A stretch of 64,000 bases of DNA from Notospermus geniculatus (Eukaryota > Nemertea > Pilidiophora > Heteronemertea > Lineidae), in assembly GCA_002633025.1 (NCBI GenBank), contig NMRB01000476.1:103642-167641 (forward strand), given 5' to 3'. Below are positions 43,028 to 54,067 of this stretch, one piece after another. Position 1 is the stretch's first letter, and each line of letters opens with the position of its first letter. The notes beneath the pieces are model-generated. The model made no database searches. It worked only from the letters and a program-made list of their open reading frames with translations, and was not told where the DNA came from. Made by a program: the position numbers and the translations under genes.

Positions 43028-43297
43028 TTGTATTGGTATTTTATTTTTCCGTCGGGGCCGAGGCCAAAGCATTATTGGCCCTGGTAAGTAAGGAAGAGGC
43101 CATCTCAAGCTGCTCATGTTCCTCACTTGGATGGGGTCTTTTACTTGCCACGCCCTTGCAAAGGAACAAGGTACAAGGCATCACGGCTTACTGTCCCATG
43201 TTTGAGCTGGGAATGAAATCCTATATGGCCCAGGCTGGATTTGAACATGGGACCTGCTGCATGCTAAGTGGACATAAACCACTAGGCTACCCCCATG
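43028..43297 (-). mobile_element. tRNA-derived SINE, near full length
   Basis: The tail (TTTATTTTTCCGTCGGGGCC), body and head (GGATTTGAACATGGGACCTG, AACCACTAGGCTAC) are present. A 118-codon frame across it is a by-product. Confidence 0.88.
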
Positions 43298-43734
43298 GGC
43301 ACCTCAAAAAAAGTGTCTCAGCGATCTGTTCCAACTTCTGACCGACTGCAGTGTTGGACTTCATCCTTACTGGGTTAAAAATGAATGAAACTAATCAATC
43401 ACCTACAAAGAGAAAGGAATTCTTTGTCTTAGACATGTATGACAGTGAAATGACAATTCTTATACATAAAGGCTAAAATTCTATTCTCCTGATGGCACTA
43501 ATGACGTGTCCAGCTTTTCTGAGATCTGGAGGCTCCCTTTGATCAGATATATTTGGAAAAAAATTGCTATTAGTTATTGTTATGTGGGGGAGGAAGTTAT
43601 GATGCTAGTTGTTTTTTTTTATGGTTTGTCTGTCCTAGGGATGTTGTTTTATATTTGGTATATAGGCAAAAGGACGTTGCGAAATAAACCTGGGGAGGGG
43701 GGCTTTGATTTCTAGCCCCTCATAACAGTGTATT
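43298..43734. other. No gene seen
   Basis: A 69-codon frame at 43506 encodes a hydrophobic stretch from TTTTTATGG-type runs. No domain. Confidence 0.45.
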
Positions 43735-44215
43735 AATTTGAAGGCCTGATTTCGAGCCCATAACCAGTGCATTCAACTTGAAGGTCCAATTTCAAGCCCA
43801 TAACCAGTCCATTCAATAGACTCTATCACTCCAATAGAGCGCAGCACCTGACGATAACTTGCTAGGCCTACAGCGTCACGACGTCCCGTGCCTCATTCTG
43901 AACACGGTGACGTCACTCTAAAAACCTCCACTTGTTTCAGCGATCATGACGTCGTCTCAAGTCAAGATGTCATGGAATGAGTACGGGACGTCGTGACGCT
44001 GTAGTTACCGTCAGGTGCTGCGCTCTTTTGGACTGATATCGTCTATTTGAAGGTTGGATTTCATGCCCATAACCAGTGTATTCAATTTGAAGGTCTGATT
44101 TCGAGCCCATAACCAGTGTATTCAATTTGAAGGTCTGATTTCGAGCCCATAACCAGTGTATTTAATTTGAAGGTCTGATTGCGAGACCATAACCAGTGTA
44201 TTCAATTTGAAGTTC
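43735..44215. repeat. Minisatellite, 40-bp unit, interrupted by a MITE
   Basis: The unit is TTCAATTTGAAGGTCTGATT followed by TCGAGCCCATAACCAGTGTA. About two units precede the MITE at 43815-44047 and about four follow it. Confidence 0.92.
43815..44047. mobile_element. MITE of the AATAGA family, copy 2
   Basis: It begins AATAGACTCTATCACTCCAA and ends TTGGACTGATATCGTCTATT. GCGCAGCACCTGACG pairs with CGTCAGGTGCTGCGC. It sits inside the 40-bp minisatellite. Confidence 0.88.
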
Positions 44216-44904
44216 CATGAATCAGCATGGCATACGTGGCATACAGGCCGAAAGGCGTTGCTCCACGTTCAGTTCTCACGCAACTTCACTCGTGTTGTTC
44301 AAGTCGTCACTGAAGTGTTAAGCATGACCTGATGATGTCATACAGAGTTTGTCCTAAAGAGTTGCAGTAAACTTGGTGAGAACTTGGCATCTTTCAGGGC
44401 ATATTGCACCATCATCATCATCATCATCATCATCATGTTATGAGGTGTGTTATGAGGTAAATATCAGATTAATTGGATGGGTCATAAGGTGGTGATGACA
44501 AAGAGATCTTTAGAATCTGTTCTCAGATGTATTGTCCCCAGGATGACCTGTTGAATTGGGAAAACAATACACCAGCGGCAGTTTCGTCGTAATGGGAATT
44601 TTTTCATCTGAAAAATATCGAATATCTAATGGTTCTTTTGAGGTTGTTATGGAACATACAACATTAGTTTTTGACACAGGATGAGTCAGTATTGTGTAAA
44701 AAATTAGCCAAAGAATGCGGATAATGTTACTCTAAGAAGTGAAATATCAGAAGTCTTTTCATTCATGTTGTATTGGTGTCTCATCTTTGTAGTCAGTTCC
44801 GCTGACTTAAGACTTGATAGGCCACACGCACTGGCTTTCTCAGCCTGTCGCAGAAATGGACTCACGCCATGTGCGGTTGCCACCAATGAGGTTGCAGGAC
44901 AGTT
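44216..44904. other. No gene; a short ATC microsatellite
   Basis: (ATC)n occupies about 44409-44436. No exon was recognised. Confidence 0.6.
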
Positions 44905-45375
44905 CTACATGAGGTTTCTCTTGCAAGTTGCTCTCTATGGGTGACTCAACCACAGAAAACTATGGGCTCCATGTGAGTTTTCTCTTGCAAGTTGCTCTCT
45001 ATGGGCGACTCAAAGACAGAAATCTATGGACTCCACGTGAGTTTTCTCTTGCGAGTTGGCTTTCTATGGGTGACTCGACAGAAAACTATGGGCTCCATGT
45101 GGGATTTTTCTCTTGCAAGTTGGCTCTCTATGGGCGACTCAGACAGAAATCTATGGACTCCATGTGTGAGTTTTCTCTTGTAAGTTGCTCTCTATGGGTG
45201 ACTCGACGACAGAAAACTATGGACTCCATATGTGAGTTTTCTCTTGCAAGTTGGCTCTCTATGGGCGACTCAGACAGAAATCTATGGACTCCATGTGTGA
45301 GTTTTCTCTTGTAAGTTGCTCTCTATGGGCGACTCGACGACAGAAAACTGTGGACTCCATGTGAGAGTTTTTTCT
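44905..45375. repeat. Minisatellite, 60-65-bp unit, about 7 copies
   Basis: The unit is GAGTTTTCTCTTGCAAGTTG, GCTCTCTATGGGTGACTC, then GACAGAAAACTATGGACTCC. Units alternate slightly (ACTATGG / TCTATGG). Open frames across it are periodic and not genes. Confidence 0.92.
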
Positions 45376-45480
45376 TGTGAATTGGCTCTCTATGGGCAAC
45401 TCGACCATAGAAAGCTGTGGATAGTCATTGTGCCATCGTCTCAGTTCATGTCATAAGGAAACCAACAATAGTGATTGTTG
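45376..45480. repeat. Single-copy flank of the minisatellite, partner at 62008-62105
   Basis: GTGAATTGGCTCTCTATGGGC, ATAGAAAGCTGTGGATAGTC and GTCATAAGGAAACCAACAAT match 62008-62105, where only one unit is present. Confidence 0.75.
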
Positions 45481-46004
45481 GCAAGACAATATATTGACAA
45501 CATTCCATGAATTTTTTATATACAGCAGGAGAAAACCGGAGTGCCTGGAGACACCAGAGGCTTTTCAGTGTTGATCAGGAAAACTGAAAATGCCCTCCTT
45601 AATATCCTTTTCATATACAACCTTCGGGAGGTGTAAATCAAGTATAGATCAACTGATTTTCTAATTTTGAGATATAAATACTAGTAATATGTCAATGAGT
45701 GAGAGCAAGATAAGCAGGAGTGGTGATCTTTAGTATTATCACTGACAGGTCTAGTTACCTGTATCAGGTGTTGGGATATTCTCAGCTCGATTGACCGTCG
45801 ATCGCCCAGATTAGATGAAACTGTAAAAAGAGTCTTGTTATCGAGGAGGCTGTCCTTTTGATCAGGTGAGGGGTTGAAAGATGCGGCTCCCGGGAATCAA
45901 ACTGGTAACTCGTATCAGAAGTGAGAGGGTCGTCCACTTGAATTTGATATTCGATATCGGGGTCACAGTTGAGGGCCAAGGGCAAAAAAATGGCATCATT
46001 GGCA
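45481..46004. other. No gene seen
   Basis: A dispersed-repeat word AGGAGAAAACCGGAGTGCC lies at 45527. A 111-codon minus-strand frame at 45782-46117 runs partly through the next SINE. Confidence 0.45.
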
Positions 46005-46165
46005 CTCGACAGGCTCTTTGATAGGGAGCCGCTGTGGTGTAGTGGCTCAGGTCTCTGTCTAGTGGTCAAAAGGTCCCAGGTTCGATTCCCTTTCGGCGAG
46101 AGGGTTAAAAAGGGCACAGTGGCGCCCCATTTACGACATGTTGCAGCCCCTCTCTAAAATGGCCT
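46005..46165 (+). mobile_element. tRNA-headed SINE (third family)
   Basis: GCTGTGGTGTAGTGGCTCAG (A box), GTCTAGTGGTCAAAAGGTCC and CAGGTTCGATTCCC (B box) form the tRNA-like head. The body AGGGCACAGTGGCGCCCCAT and CAGCCCCTCTCTAAAATGG is shared with 12070-12135. Confidence 0.7.
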
Positions 46166-46889
46166 AGCCTAGATTAATCCCTGAGAGTGTCGGTTTTGGG
46201 AGGACAGGATTTTCAGAGAGTATTTTCAGTGAGTTTCCTGCCTCGTGAGGCAGAAAACTCACCGAAAAATATACGCACATGCGAGCTATCTGCCGAGCAA
46301 ACGGTCTCGAATAACTTTTTGCTCAGCGGATAGCTCCAGTGTGCGGCAGGCTTTATGGTGTGTCGCAAATGAAAATTAAGGGGTTAGTAAAAACAAGTTG
46401 AACAAAGTGATCAGCACTTAACAATAAGTCCACTCGACCTGTCAACCAGGTTTGATAAAACGGATTATTTAAGATGAATATTTGATGTGATTGGAGTCTG
46501 TTTTCTCTGATGGAGAGCGCAATCATTTATCGTGGAACGTTTTGAAATACGACGGTAAATTGACAAATGAATGTGAGTGACGTTTGTTTTCCTTGGCCGT
46601 GATGGTTATTGCCGACTCCTTGTCGCTCTCCGCGGGACGTATTTTGGAGAAATGGTGAACATGTCAACTGGACCGTAGCGTGGAAACTGAACGATGGGGG
46701 TTCGTTTTCAACTTATTTTGTTAAACTTTAGGGCCATTTTAAAAGACTTGTAATGGCAGGGTGGATTTTTCATGGTCAATTTCAAAGAGTTTTCCCAGCA
46801 GGAAATTCTTTCGGACCCACCGAATCCCCCAGCCTGTACCACTGGTCAACGTAGACATATGCCAGTGTAACATCTGTGAGTGTTTCTGT
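46166..46889. other. No gene; one short hairpin
   Basis: CGGTGAGTTTTCTGCCTC-like arms around GTGAGTTTCCTGCCTCGTGA (46230-46265) form a short hairpin. No exon was recognised. Confidence 0.45.
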
Positions 46890-46890
46890 A

Positions 46891-47006
46891 GCTCAGTGTT
46901 CCCCAACAATAGACACGGCCTAGAATGGTTATTGTTGGGTTAGTTGTCGCTTAATCCGTCAGGAGGGAAACAATAAGAAAAACACAGAAATACGGGGAAC
47001 ACTGAT
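46891..47006. mobile_element. Possible foldback element (CAGTGTTCCCC ends)
   Basis: CAGTGTTCCCC and GGGGAACACTG are inverted about 115 bp apart. Just outside, CAGTGTAAC and GTTACAC also pair. No clear target duplication was seen. Confidence 0.5.
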
Positions 47007-47825
47007 CAACGTTACACCGGCCTTCCATGTGAAAGAAAACTTGCGATAATTCTGGCAAAACTGTACTGGATGTGCCGTAGCTAAAGCAATTCTTTGACGG
47101 TGGAAGTTGCTTTCTGACTAGAAAGGGTTACCGTATCATGATTTAGGATGTTTGCGAGACGGTGTATTAACTTATGATATGGAAAATTGATGCCCTCATG
47201 AGACGATCTGACGGTGGTTGAATAATGGCCTCCACCGACGAAGTTAGTGCGTGGAATCCCGTCAGGAAGTGAAAATCGAATCGCTACGGCTGAAATTACA
47301 ATGTTCCTGCCTTGTGCTTTGGACTGATAAGGTCCCCAAGTGTCGCGCGCTATGATTTGTCGCCGCTCATGGAAATGAGGTGAGAATGAGTACAACCTAA
47401 TTGTGGATAAAGAAATGGTTGAGTGAGCAAATATTGCTCGATGATCAGTTACAATTACATTCAAGAAAAAATTGTAGCTTTTGAATTTTTTGTTTACCAG
47501 TATTTATGATGATCCAGTGAGATTTGGTATTCCAGATCAATAGAGAGTCAACGAGAGGAATTGTCATATTTTGCACAGAATTGGTGTAATTGTGTATTAA
47601 AGCCCCGCTGTATTGAATTTGAAAAACACGAATCATTGCCGCGATTCTCGACGTCAGTGCACGACGTCAGTGTCGTGTAAAATCCGGATGCCAATACCGC
47701 CATAAACCGCCTTAAACCACCTTGACTCATTACACTCTATTCAGCTTAATGCAGTGGCATTTCGTGGCGGTTCAGGGCGGTGAAAGTTACAGATTGAAAG
47801 TGCAAAAAATAGGCGGCTCTATTGG
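47007..47825. other. No gene seen
   Basis: A 127-codon minus-strand frame (47081-47464) has no recognised domain, splice site or partner. Confidence 0.4.
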
Positions 47826-48158
47826 CAGTGTTTCCGCCAGAGGGGGGGATGGGGGGATGAATCCCCTCCTCAAAAATTTCAAGGAGGGGATATCCCCCCC
47901 TCAAGTTTGCCGACTAACCTTTTTCAAATATCACTATTTTCACTTCAGTAGTGTTTTTCTTTAATTTGTCACATTTCAAATGCAATTTTCATGCAGAAGG
48001 AAGACTAATTTTGCATTTTGGAGTGTAAAAAATGACTCTGGAGGCCCTTTTTAACCAAAAAAAACCCCAAAAAAATTTTTGAAAAAATTTTTTTTTCGGA
48101 AAAAAAATTTTTTTTTAAAATCCCCCCCCCCTCCTTGACAATCCTGGCGGAAACCCTG
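47826..48158. mobile_element. MITE of the CAGTGTTTCCGCC family, copy 3 (divergent)
   Basis: It starts CAGTGTTTCCGCCAGAGGG and ends TCCTGGCGGAAACCCTG. A perfect 5-bp duplication ATTGG flanks it (47821-47825 and 48159-48163). It is 333 bp, more than twice the other copies, with a homopolymer-rich A/T/C interior that looks like a different internal region. Confidence 0.9.
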
Positions 48159-48616
48159 ATTGGGTTAAATTAGAACTCAGAAGGTGAGATAGGCTCTTTT
48201 AGTGAGTTCCACAGAAATGTTGCTGGAGAGACTTGGGTCATGTGCGATAAAGTGTGGTACAAAAAAGTTCCAGATGCATTAAACCGTTCGTTTAAATAAA
48301 GATTTGCAAAGCATCACGTATTGCCCTTTTTCCTCTAATCCAGGATGCATGCACTTAAAGATATCAATAATTAATGCATTATCAACAAATCTATTGTCTA
48401 ATACTTCAAAACTTGTCATTATTTTGAATTTTCAATTTTTTGATGATCGAACCGGTAATGTATCAAAAATTCACAATTAGTTAATCGATGAATTTAAATG
48501 AATTTTTCCAGGGCCTATCCATAAACATAATGTTTTTGAATATTGGTGTTTGAGTTTTTGTGATCGTGTCATTTTCATCTACAGGGTGACCCAAAAACTG
48601 TTGTGCTTCCTTCTGT
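48159..48616. other. No gene seen
   Basis: AT-rich sequence with no recognised feature. Confidence 0.5.
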
Positions 48617-48864
48617 TTGTATTTGTATTAGATTTTACATCCAGGGCCAAAGTATGGAAGACGCCATCTCAAGCTACTTATGTTCCCCACTTGGACAGGG
48701 TCTTTTACTTGCTCTTGCAAAGGTACAAGGTACAAGGCACCGCGGCTTACTGTCCGATGTGATGGGCATGAAGATCCAGGGATGATCCCATATGGCCCAC
48801 ACTGGATTCGAGCCCAGGACCTGCCGCTTGCTAAACGAATGTGATAACCACTAGGCGCTCAAAA
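48617..48864 (-). mobile_element. tRNA-derived SINE, short tail-side deletion
   Basis: The tail lacks the CATAGCATTATTGGCCC part. The body and head (GGATTCGAGCCCAGGACCTG, TTGCTAAACGAATGTGATAA) are retained. Confidence 0.87.
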
Positions 48865-49654
48865 GATTATCAAGGCATTGTGCTGTTTTTGATGGCTAAC
48901 AACTTCATAATTGTATTGTACATGGGTTGAATCTGAATATATTCCGATCCAAAATCTTCCACTACCAACATCAGTTCATTTTAGTTACAACTGATGAATG
49001 CTCTTTACTCATGGGTGTTTTCAAAAATTAACTTGCAAATTTTTTAAAAAGTGCCAATAAAACTGAATCCTAACGGATTTAAGACGCAGATAAAATTGAT
49101 GCGTTGTGACAGACACAAAAAGCAGAAACTTGTTGATGAATGAAGATTTTAGGAAAGAAATGGGGTCCTGACGGAGCCATCATCCGTACGAATGATTCTG
49201 TTGTCATTGTGACCTTGCACAACCCTCCAATGATAAAAACTGTAAGTGGGACCAAGGTTGATAGACCCACTAAACACTGGCATGATTGGTGCCAAAAATA
49301 AAGGATCGTCAATAGATGGCGCTGTCTGACGAGGGATCCAATCATAAGCCATCATCATAGGTTTAACCAACGCCGCCGTAACACACTTTCTGATTGGCTA
49401 AGATTTGTGTACAAAATGTACCGACACTGTATATTCATACTCGTGGCAGATTCCCAGTGGGGATTCCCCGATTCGGACAGCCAACGCCGTCTGTTAGTGA
49501 TACTTTGAGGATCAGATCGCGGGTAGCGCGAGTAACGTAGTGGGTAGCGGTTTGAAAGTGTGGGAAGAGTTTAGTACTAGTACACTCTAGTGTGGACTGC
49601 AGCTATTCCTTCAACCATTCACACTCCCACTGATCAGAAAAGTGCCGTTTAACA
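48865..49654. other. No gene seen
   Basis: Frames of 73-88 codons on the minus strand have no domain. Nothing else was recognised. Confidence 0.5.
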
Positions 49655-49815
49655 TAAAGCGGTCCATCCACGTTCAATATTGCACATTATGGGGCCCAAA
49701 ATGGGTGTCCTGTGCTTCTGGCATAAAGGATGGAAGAAAGAATGGCAATAATATTGCCCATTTTGATCCTCATATTGTGCAATAATATTGCACGTGGATA
49801 GGCCGCTTTAGGGCA
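49655..49815. mobile_element. MITE of the TGCAATATTATTGCAC type, free copy
   Basis: TAAAGCGGTCCATCCACGTT pairs with CACGTGGATAGGCCGCTTTA. AATATTGCACATTATGGGGC pairs with CTCATATTGTGCAATAATAT. It is the partner of the nested copy at 37307-37456. Confidence 0.85.
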
Positions 49816-50179
49816 AGTACAGATGGGTCAGTTTCGTCGACCGCACGGTGACCGATTGAAATCAATCACGGAAAATAGCGGAAGAAACGATGTATCCGGT
49901 TGTCTAATGTTTGTGACGCTAATCACTCGTTTATTTCCTCTGGATGACAAAAGGTGACAATCAGAAGATATTAATCTGAGCTTTTCCTGTCTTTTACTCT
50001 CATCAAAAGGCATTGTGTTCATATCTGAAGACAATTCCACGTGTGGGATGGGACTTGCCTGACGAACTTTAATGAGAATTATTTGAAAATTTGGATGGTC
50101 GACGATATTAGTCTGTATTTAGCACAAATAAACACGTTTTCCTATTGGCCAACTCATTTTATCTCCGGGTTGCCCGTTG
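49816..50179. other. No gene seen
   Basis: No exon or repeat was recognised. Confidence 0.5.
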
Positions 50180-50935
50180 TTGATTTCAACAGCCTCTGAT
50201 TGAAACTGAAACTGTGGCTGTAGCTTTCAACAGCCTCTGATCGAAACTAAAACTATGGGTGTAGCTTTCAACAGCCTCTGATGGAAACTATAACTATGGG
50301 TGTAGCTCTCAACAGCCTCTGGCAAAACTGAAGCTGTGGTTGTAGCTTTCAACAGCCTCTAGCTCTCAACAGCCTCTGGCAAAACTGAAGTTATGGCTGT
50401 TGCTTTCAACAGCCTCTGATGGAAAATAAAACTATGGCTGTAACTTTTAACAGCCTCTGGCAAAACTGAAGGTATGGCTGTAGCTTTCAACAGCCTCTGG
50501 TGGAAACTATAACTATGGCTGTAGCTTTCAACAGCCTCTGGCAAAACTGAAGCTATGGCTGTTGCTTTCAACAGCCTCTGGTGGAAACTATAACTATGGC
50601 TGTAGCTTTCAACAGCCTCTGGCAAAACTGAAGCTATGGCTGTAGCTTTCAACAGCCTCTGATGGAAACTATAACTATGGCTGTAGCTTTCAACAGCCTC
50701 TGATGGAAAATATATGGCTGTAGCTTCCAACAGCCTCTGGCAAAACTGAAGCTATGCTTGTACATGTAGCTTTCAACAGCCGCTAATGGAAACTTTAACT
50801 ATGGCTGTAACTTCCAACAGCCTCTGGCAAAACTGAAGCTATGGCTGTAGCTTTCAACAGCCTCTGATGAAAATATATGGCTGTAACTTCCAACAGCCTC
50901 TGGCAAAACTGAAACTATGGGTGTACCGTAACTTT
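50180..50935. repeat. Minisatellite, about 41-bp unit, about 18 copies
   Basis: The core CTTTCAACAGCCTCTG alternates between GATGGAAACTATAACTATGG and GCAAAACTGAAGCTATGGCT versions, giving a two-unit higher-order pattern in the middle. Minus-strand open frames read the repeat as a periodic peptide and are not genes. Confidence 0.93.
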
Positions 50936-51827
50936 CTTCAGTTGATATCCCACCCACACATCCACAAATGTCAAAAATCATCTTTTTCTGATTCCTTCAT
51001 CCGACTCTGATGAAAAAATGGAAATGGGTAAAGTTGGTTACAGAGAGTCGTTACTGCCTCTCCATTAGCACTTTTCCACCTCCTCATCAGAGGACCCCAC
51101 CTTAAAAAACATGATTTTTATCCCTTTTAGCTGAAAAAGGGAAATATTCTCCTCAAAATAGTCATGAAATTCAAACCCCTTTATGGTAGACCTATCATTG
51201 GTGAAGATTCAAAGAACATTGGAGTCAATTTATCGCAAAAAATAAAATTCTTGTTAGGACTTGTAAATGTTTCTTCAAACACAACATTTCTCTTCTGTCA
51301 GTTGTTCTCTGTGTCGATTTCTCGTCTGTTCTCGTGTCGATTTCTTTGCGAAATATCATAGCATTGATCGACTACAAATGGTCAAAACAGACGCAAATAC
51401 GCCTGTTGAAATTCTATACGCTTCTTGTTCAGTAGCATCTCAAAGAACTGCCTCTGTGTTCATTTCAACTCGGCTGCTAATGTTACAATCATAATAACAC
51501 TTTTGACAGAAGGCGTACTCCCTGCCGAACTAGTCAGAGAAAACTTCATTTTAATTTCAACTCTAATTGTCATGTTTTAATTTAATTGAAATATACGGTT
51601 TGATTAATGGTGATTTTTGTTAACTCGAGCCGTTAAAATGTTTCCACTTGATGTTCTGGATGCAATTACGATGTTTTAAGATTGATAGGGGAATTTTTTG
51701 ATCAAAAGAATTTATTATTTTGCAGACTTGTTAAGTGGGCTGGCGTTTGAGTCATCAATGAAAGTGTTTTGATTCCCATCATCGGATTTTGTCCTTGGTT
51801 CTGAACTTTCTGTCCGCAAAACCTGCT
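50936..51827. other. No gene seen
   Basis: Direct repeat TCGATTTCTCGTC / TCGATTTCTTTGC near 51315. No exon was recognised. Confidence 0.5.
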
Positions 51828-51905
51828 GTCAGAGTGGGGTAGTGGGAACAGCAGCGCCTGTCACCGATGGGGTCCTGGTTCAATCCTTGCTCGGACCAAT
51901 TCATC
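51828..51905 (+). mobile_element. tRNA-like SINE head fragment
   Basis: GTCAGAGTGGGGTAGTGGGA (A-box-like) and GGTCCTGGTTCAATCC (B box) are spaced as in a tRNA. There is no closing acceptor stem. A related head lies on the minus strand at 53390-53480. Confidence 0.55.
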
Positions 51906-52004
51906 ATGTTGTAGAGCTTGTGCAGATGACGTCATCACAGAAAAATCTCCCATCTTGACGTCAAATTGACGTCATCAACCCATGTGGTTCACAGATCAGG
52001 AATT

Positions 52005-52183
52005 CAGGCACGGATCCAAGGGGGGGGGGGGTGCACCTGGCGCACACCCCTCCTTTCGGTCGACAAATCTTTAAAATTGACTGTGAAATTCTGGAATTTG
52101 GAGAGTCATTGAAATTCACCGCAGATTTCAATGTATCTAGCACGGTGCGCCCCCCTCTTTCCGAAATCCTAGATCCGTCCCTG
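52005..52183. mobile_element. MITE of the CAGGGGCGGATCC family, complete copy
   Basis: It starts CAGGCACGGATCC and ends AGATCCGTCCCTG. A perfect 5-bp duplication GAATT flanks it (52000-52004 and 52184-52188). G/C-rich subterminal tracts and the AAATTGACTGTGAAATTCTG core match 30067 and 40116. Confidence 0.88.
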
Positions 52184-52278
52184 GAATTGGACCTTGAACC
52201 TCACTATTGTGCCACTCTAACAACAGCTCTCAACCAATGGAAAACTTTCAGATTTCTTGCCGTTGGAGGCTGCCTGTT

Positions 52279-52549
52279 AAGGTGTCTTGAAGCAACTCGA
52301 CGGATCCGTCACAGATAAAAAAACCACCACGTGCAGGTCGACATTTCAGCGATTGAGAGGAACTCGGAGCAACTGGCATTTACCTCGAACAGCACGCTCA
52401 TAATGCATCCGGCAGTTGCTCGGAGACGCAAGCGCGCTCAGGTCGACAAAACCGGCAACTGATCAGTCACTCTGAGTTGCTTCCATCGCCGGAAAGCTAG
52501 TTGCCGCGAGTTACTTCAAGACGCAGTGTCGACCTGTGGACACCTTTAG
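52279..52549. mobile_element. Foldback element, GGTCGACA-rich
   Basis: GTGTCTTGAAGCAACTCG and GTGCAGGTCGACATT are mirrored by CGAGTTACTTCAAGACGC and GTGTCGACCTGTGGACAC. Internal GGCAACTGATC / GCAGTTGCTCGG words repeat. Confidence 0.6.
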
Positions 52550-52550
52550 T

Positions 52551-52690
52551 AGTGGTCCTAGAACATCACAAAATCTGACATCATAGACCTAAGCCACGGT
52601 CTCCATGACCATTATAGATGACGTCACAGCGTGCATTTCTTCTCTGTGATGTCAGATTCCATGACGGTCTAGACCGTAACTGGTGGCGGC
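52551..52690. mobile_element. MITE of the GGTCCTAGAACG family, copy 2
   Basis: GTGGTCCTAGAACATCACAA and AATCTGACATCA are mirrored by TGATGTCAGATT and CGGTCTAGACCGTAACTGGTG. Confidence 0.75.
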
Positions 52691-53389
52691 CACTGGGTCA
52701 GTAACGTCTCCCATTCTGGATGGACAGGATTTCCCTCTGATCAGGAAAAGATTGCATGCCACAGATAAAGACAACGAAAAAAACTGACGTATGCAGAAAC
52801 TGGAAACTGGAGAAAAAGCATTCCGTGACCTTACTTACAATGGTTGAACATCTTTGAAGCTGAGATGGTAGTGCTGGTTGACTGTCATGCAAATGTCATA
52901 TTTCTTGTGTTTTGCAAGGAAAAATGACGCAAAACCGTAGAAATGGGTTTGTTTGTCTGCACAACAGGTTTCTCAATCTGAACTCGGTCTGTAATGTATC
53001 CATGAAGAACAGCAGCTAGAATGCTGGAACTTGGTACGAATGTGTACGCAGAAACCCTCTATATTTTTGCCAAATTTTAGCGCTATTGCACTTCAAATAT
53101 GGCCGCCAGTCGTCCATCTTGAAAAATGTGCTTTGGCTCATAACATATGAACAATACCACAAAGAAAGTTCTAACCTGGTATGATGTTTCCCTGGGACAC
53201 ATTGACTTGACACTTGTTGTTCCTTCTTCTGGTGCATTCACCCAGGTGAGCACATGGTCCATGGACCATTTCATCATATGACAGAGGAGGTAGATGTAAC
53301 TTTCTTTGACAAAGCAGGTTTTTCTCCAGGGATCCAGTTTCCTCCTGTGCTGTCCAAGAGAGTGACCCTCGATTACATGAACAGCAGGT
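52691..53389. other. No gene seen
   Basis: Overlapping minus-strand frames between 53016 and 53479 partly read the tRNA-like repeat. No domain. Confidence 0.45.
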
Positions 53390-53480
53390 CTGTCCCGGAT
53401 CGAACCTGAACCTCAGCGGTGACAGGCGGCGATGTCTCCACTGCGCCGCTCTGACAGGCCGTTGCACTCTCTTCGCCATC
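53390..53480 (-). mobile_element. tRNA-like SINE head fragment
   Basis: On the minus strand, CGGCCTGTCAGAGCGGCGCA and GTGGAGACATCGCCGCC precede CAGGTTCGATCCGGG (B box). It is not a complete tRNA. Confidence 0.55.
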
Positions 53481-53766
53481 CACCTCGATCAAAATGAATA
53501 AATTTAGAGATTTACGAAGTAACGAAGGATGTGATCATCGTTTTGTGTCATCATTTCATCATCTTTTGTCTCCTGATTGATGATAATCAGAGCATTTCTC
53601 TGTTTTAATGATTGTGATTCACGATAACGAACGATTTGTGCCGTGAAGGTTGACTCTCGTCAGAATATATCACTAATTATAACTTAATGAGTGAAGCGAA
53701 GATAAATTAGAAAATTACGACTTTTAGTGGTAAATTTGTTATCATATCTCTGCAGTGTTGGAAGGG
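53481..53766. other. No gene seen
   Basis: No feature was recognised. Confidence 0.5.
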
Positions 53767-53932
53767 CAGGGGCGGATCCAGGATTTCCGGAAAGGGGGCG
53801 CGCGGGGGTCTGGGGCCGTCTCCCAGAAAATTTTCAAAAAAGGGATGTTACATATGCATTTTCCAGGCATATAAGGCACAAAAAAAACTGTCACTCACTC
53901 TCCGCCACAAGGGGTGTGTGCCCACAAAGGGA
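53767..53932 (+). mobile_element. CAGGGGCGGATCC-ended repeat, open right end
   Basis: It starts CAGGGGCGGATCCAGGATTT and continues GGGGTCTGGGGCC, TTTTCCAGGCATATAAGGCA. The second half relates to 8271-8420. The right terminus is hidden by the next element. Confidence 0.55.
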
Positions 53933-54064
53933 TAAGAATCCATTCACGTGAATTTCTAGCAGTGCGACACAGCAACCCAGCAACCATTGTTTGTTTCCGC
54001 GGCGTTGGTCATGGACAAAGGTTGAGGCATCGCACTGCTCGAAATTCACGTGAATGGATTCTTA
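53933..54064. mobile_element. Foldback element (TAAGAATCCATTCACGTG ends)
   Basis: TAAGAATCCATTCACGTGAA and GCAGTGCGA are mirrored by TCGCACTGC and TTCACGTGAATGGATTCTTA. Confidence 0.88.
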
Positions 54065-54067
54065 GCC

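Noticed and set aside
47081-47464. 127-codon minus-strand gene
   Set aside because: No domain, splice site, poly(A) signal or repeat partner; length is within chance for this much sequence.
50359-50730. Repeat protein on the minus strand
   Set aside because: By-product of the 41-bp minisatellite.
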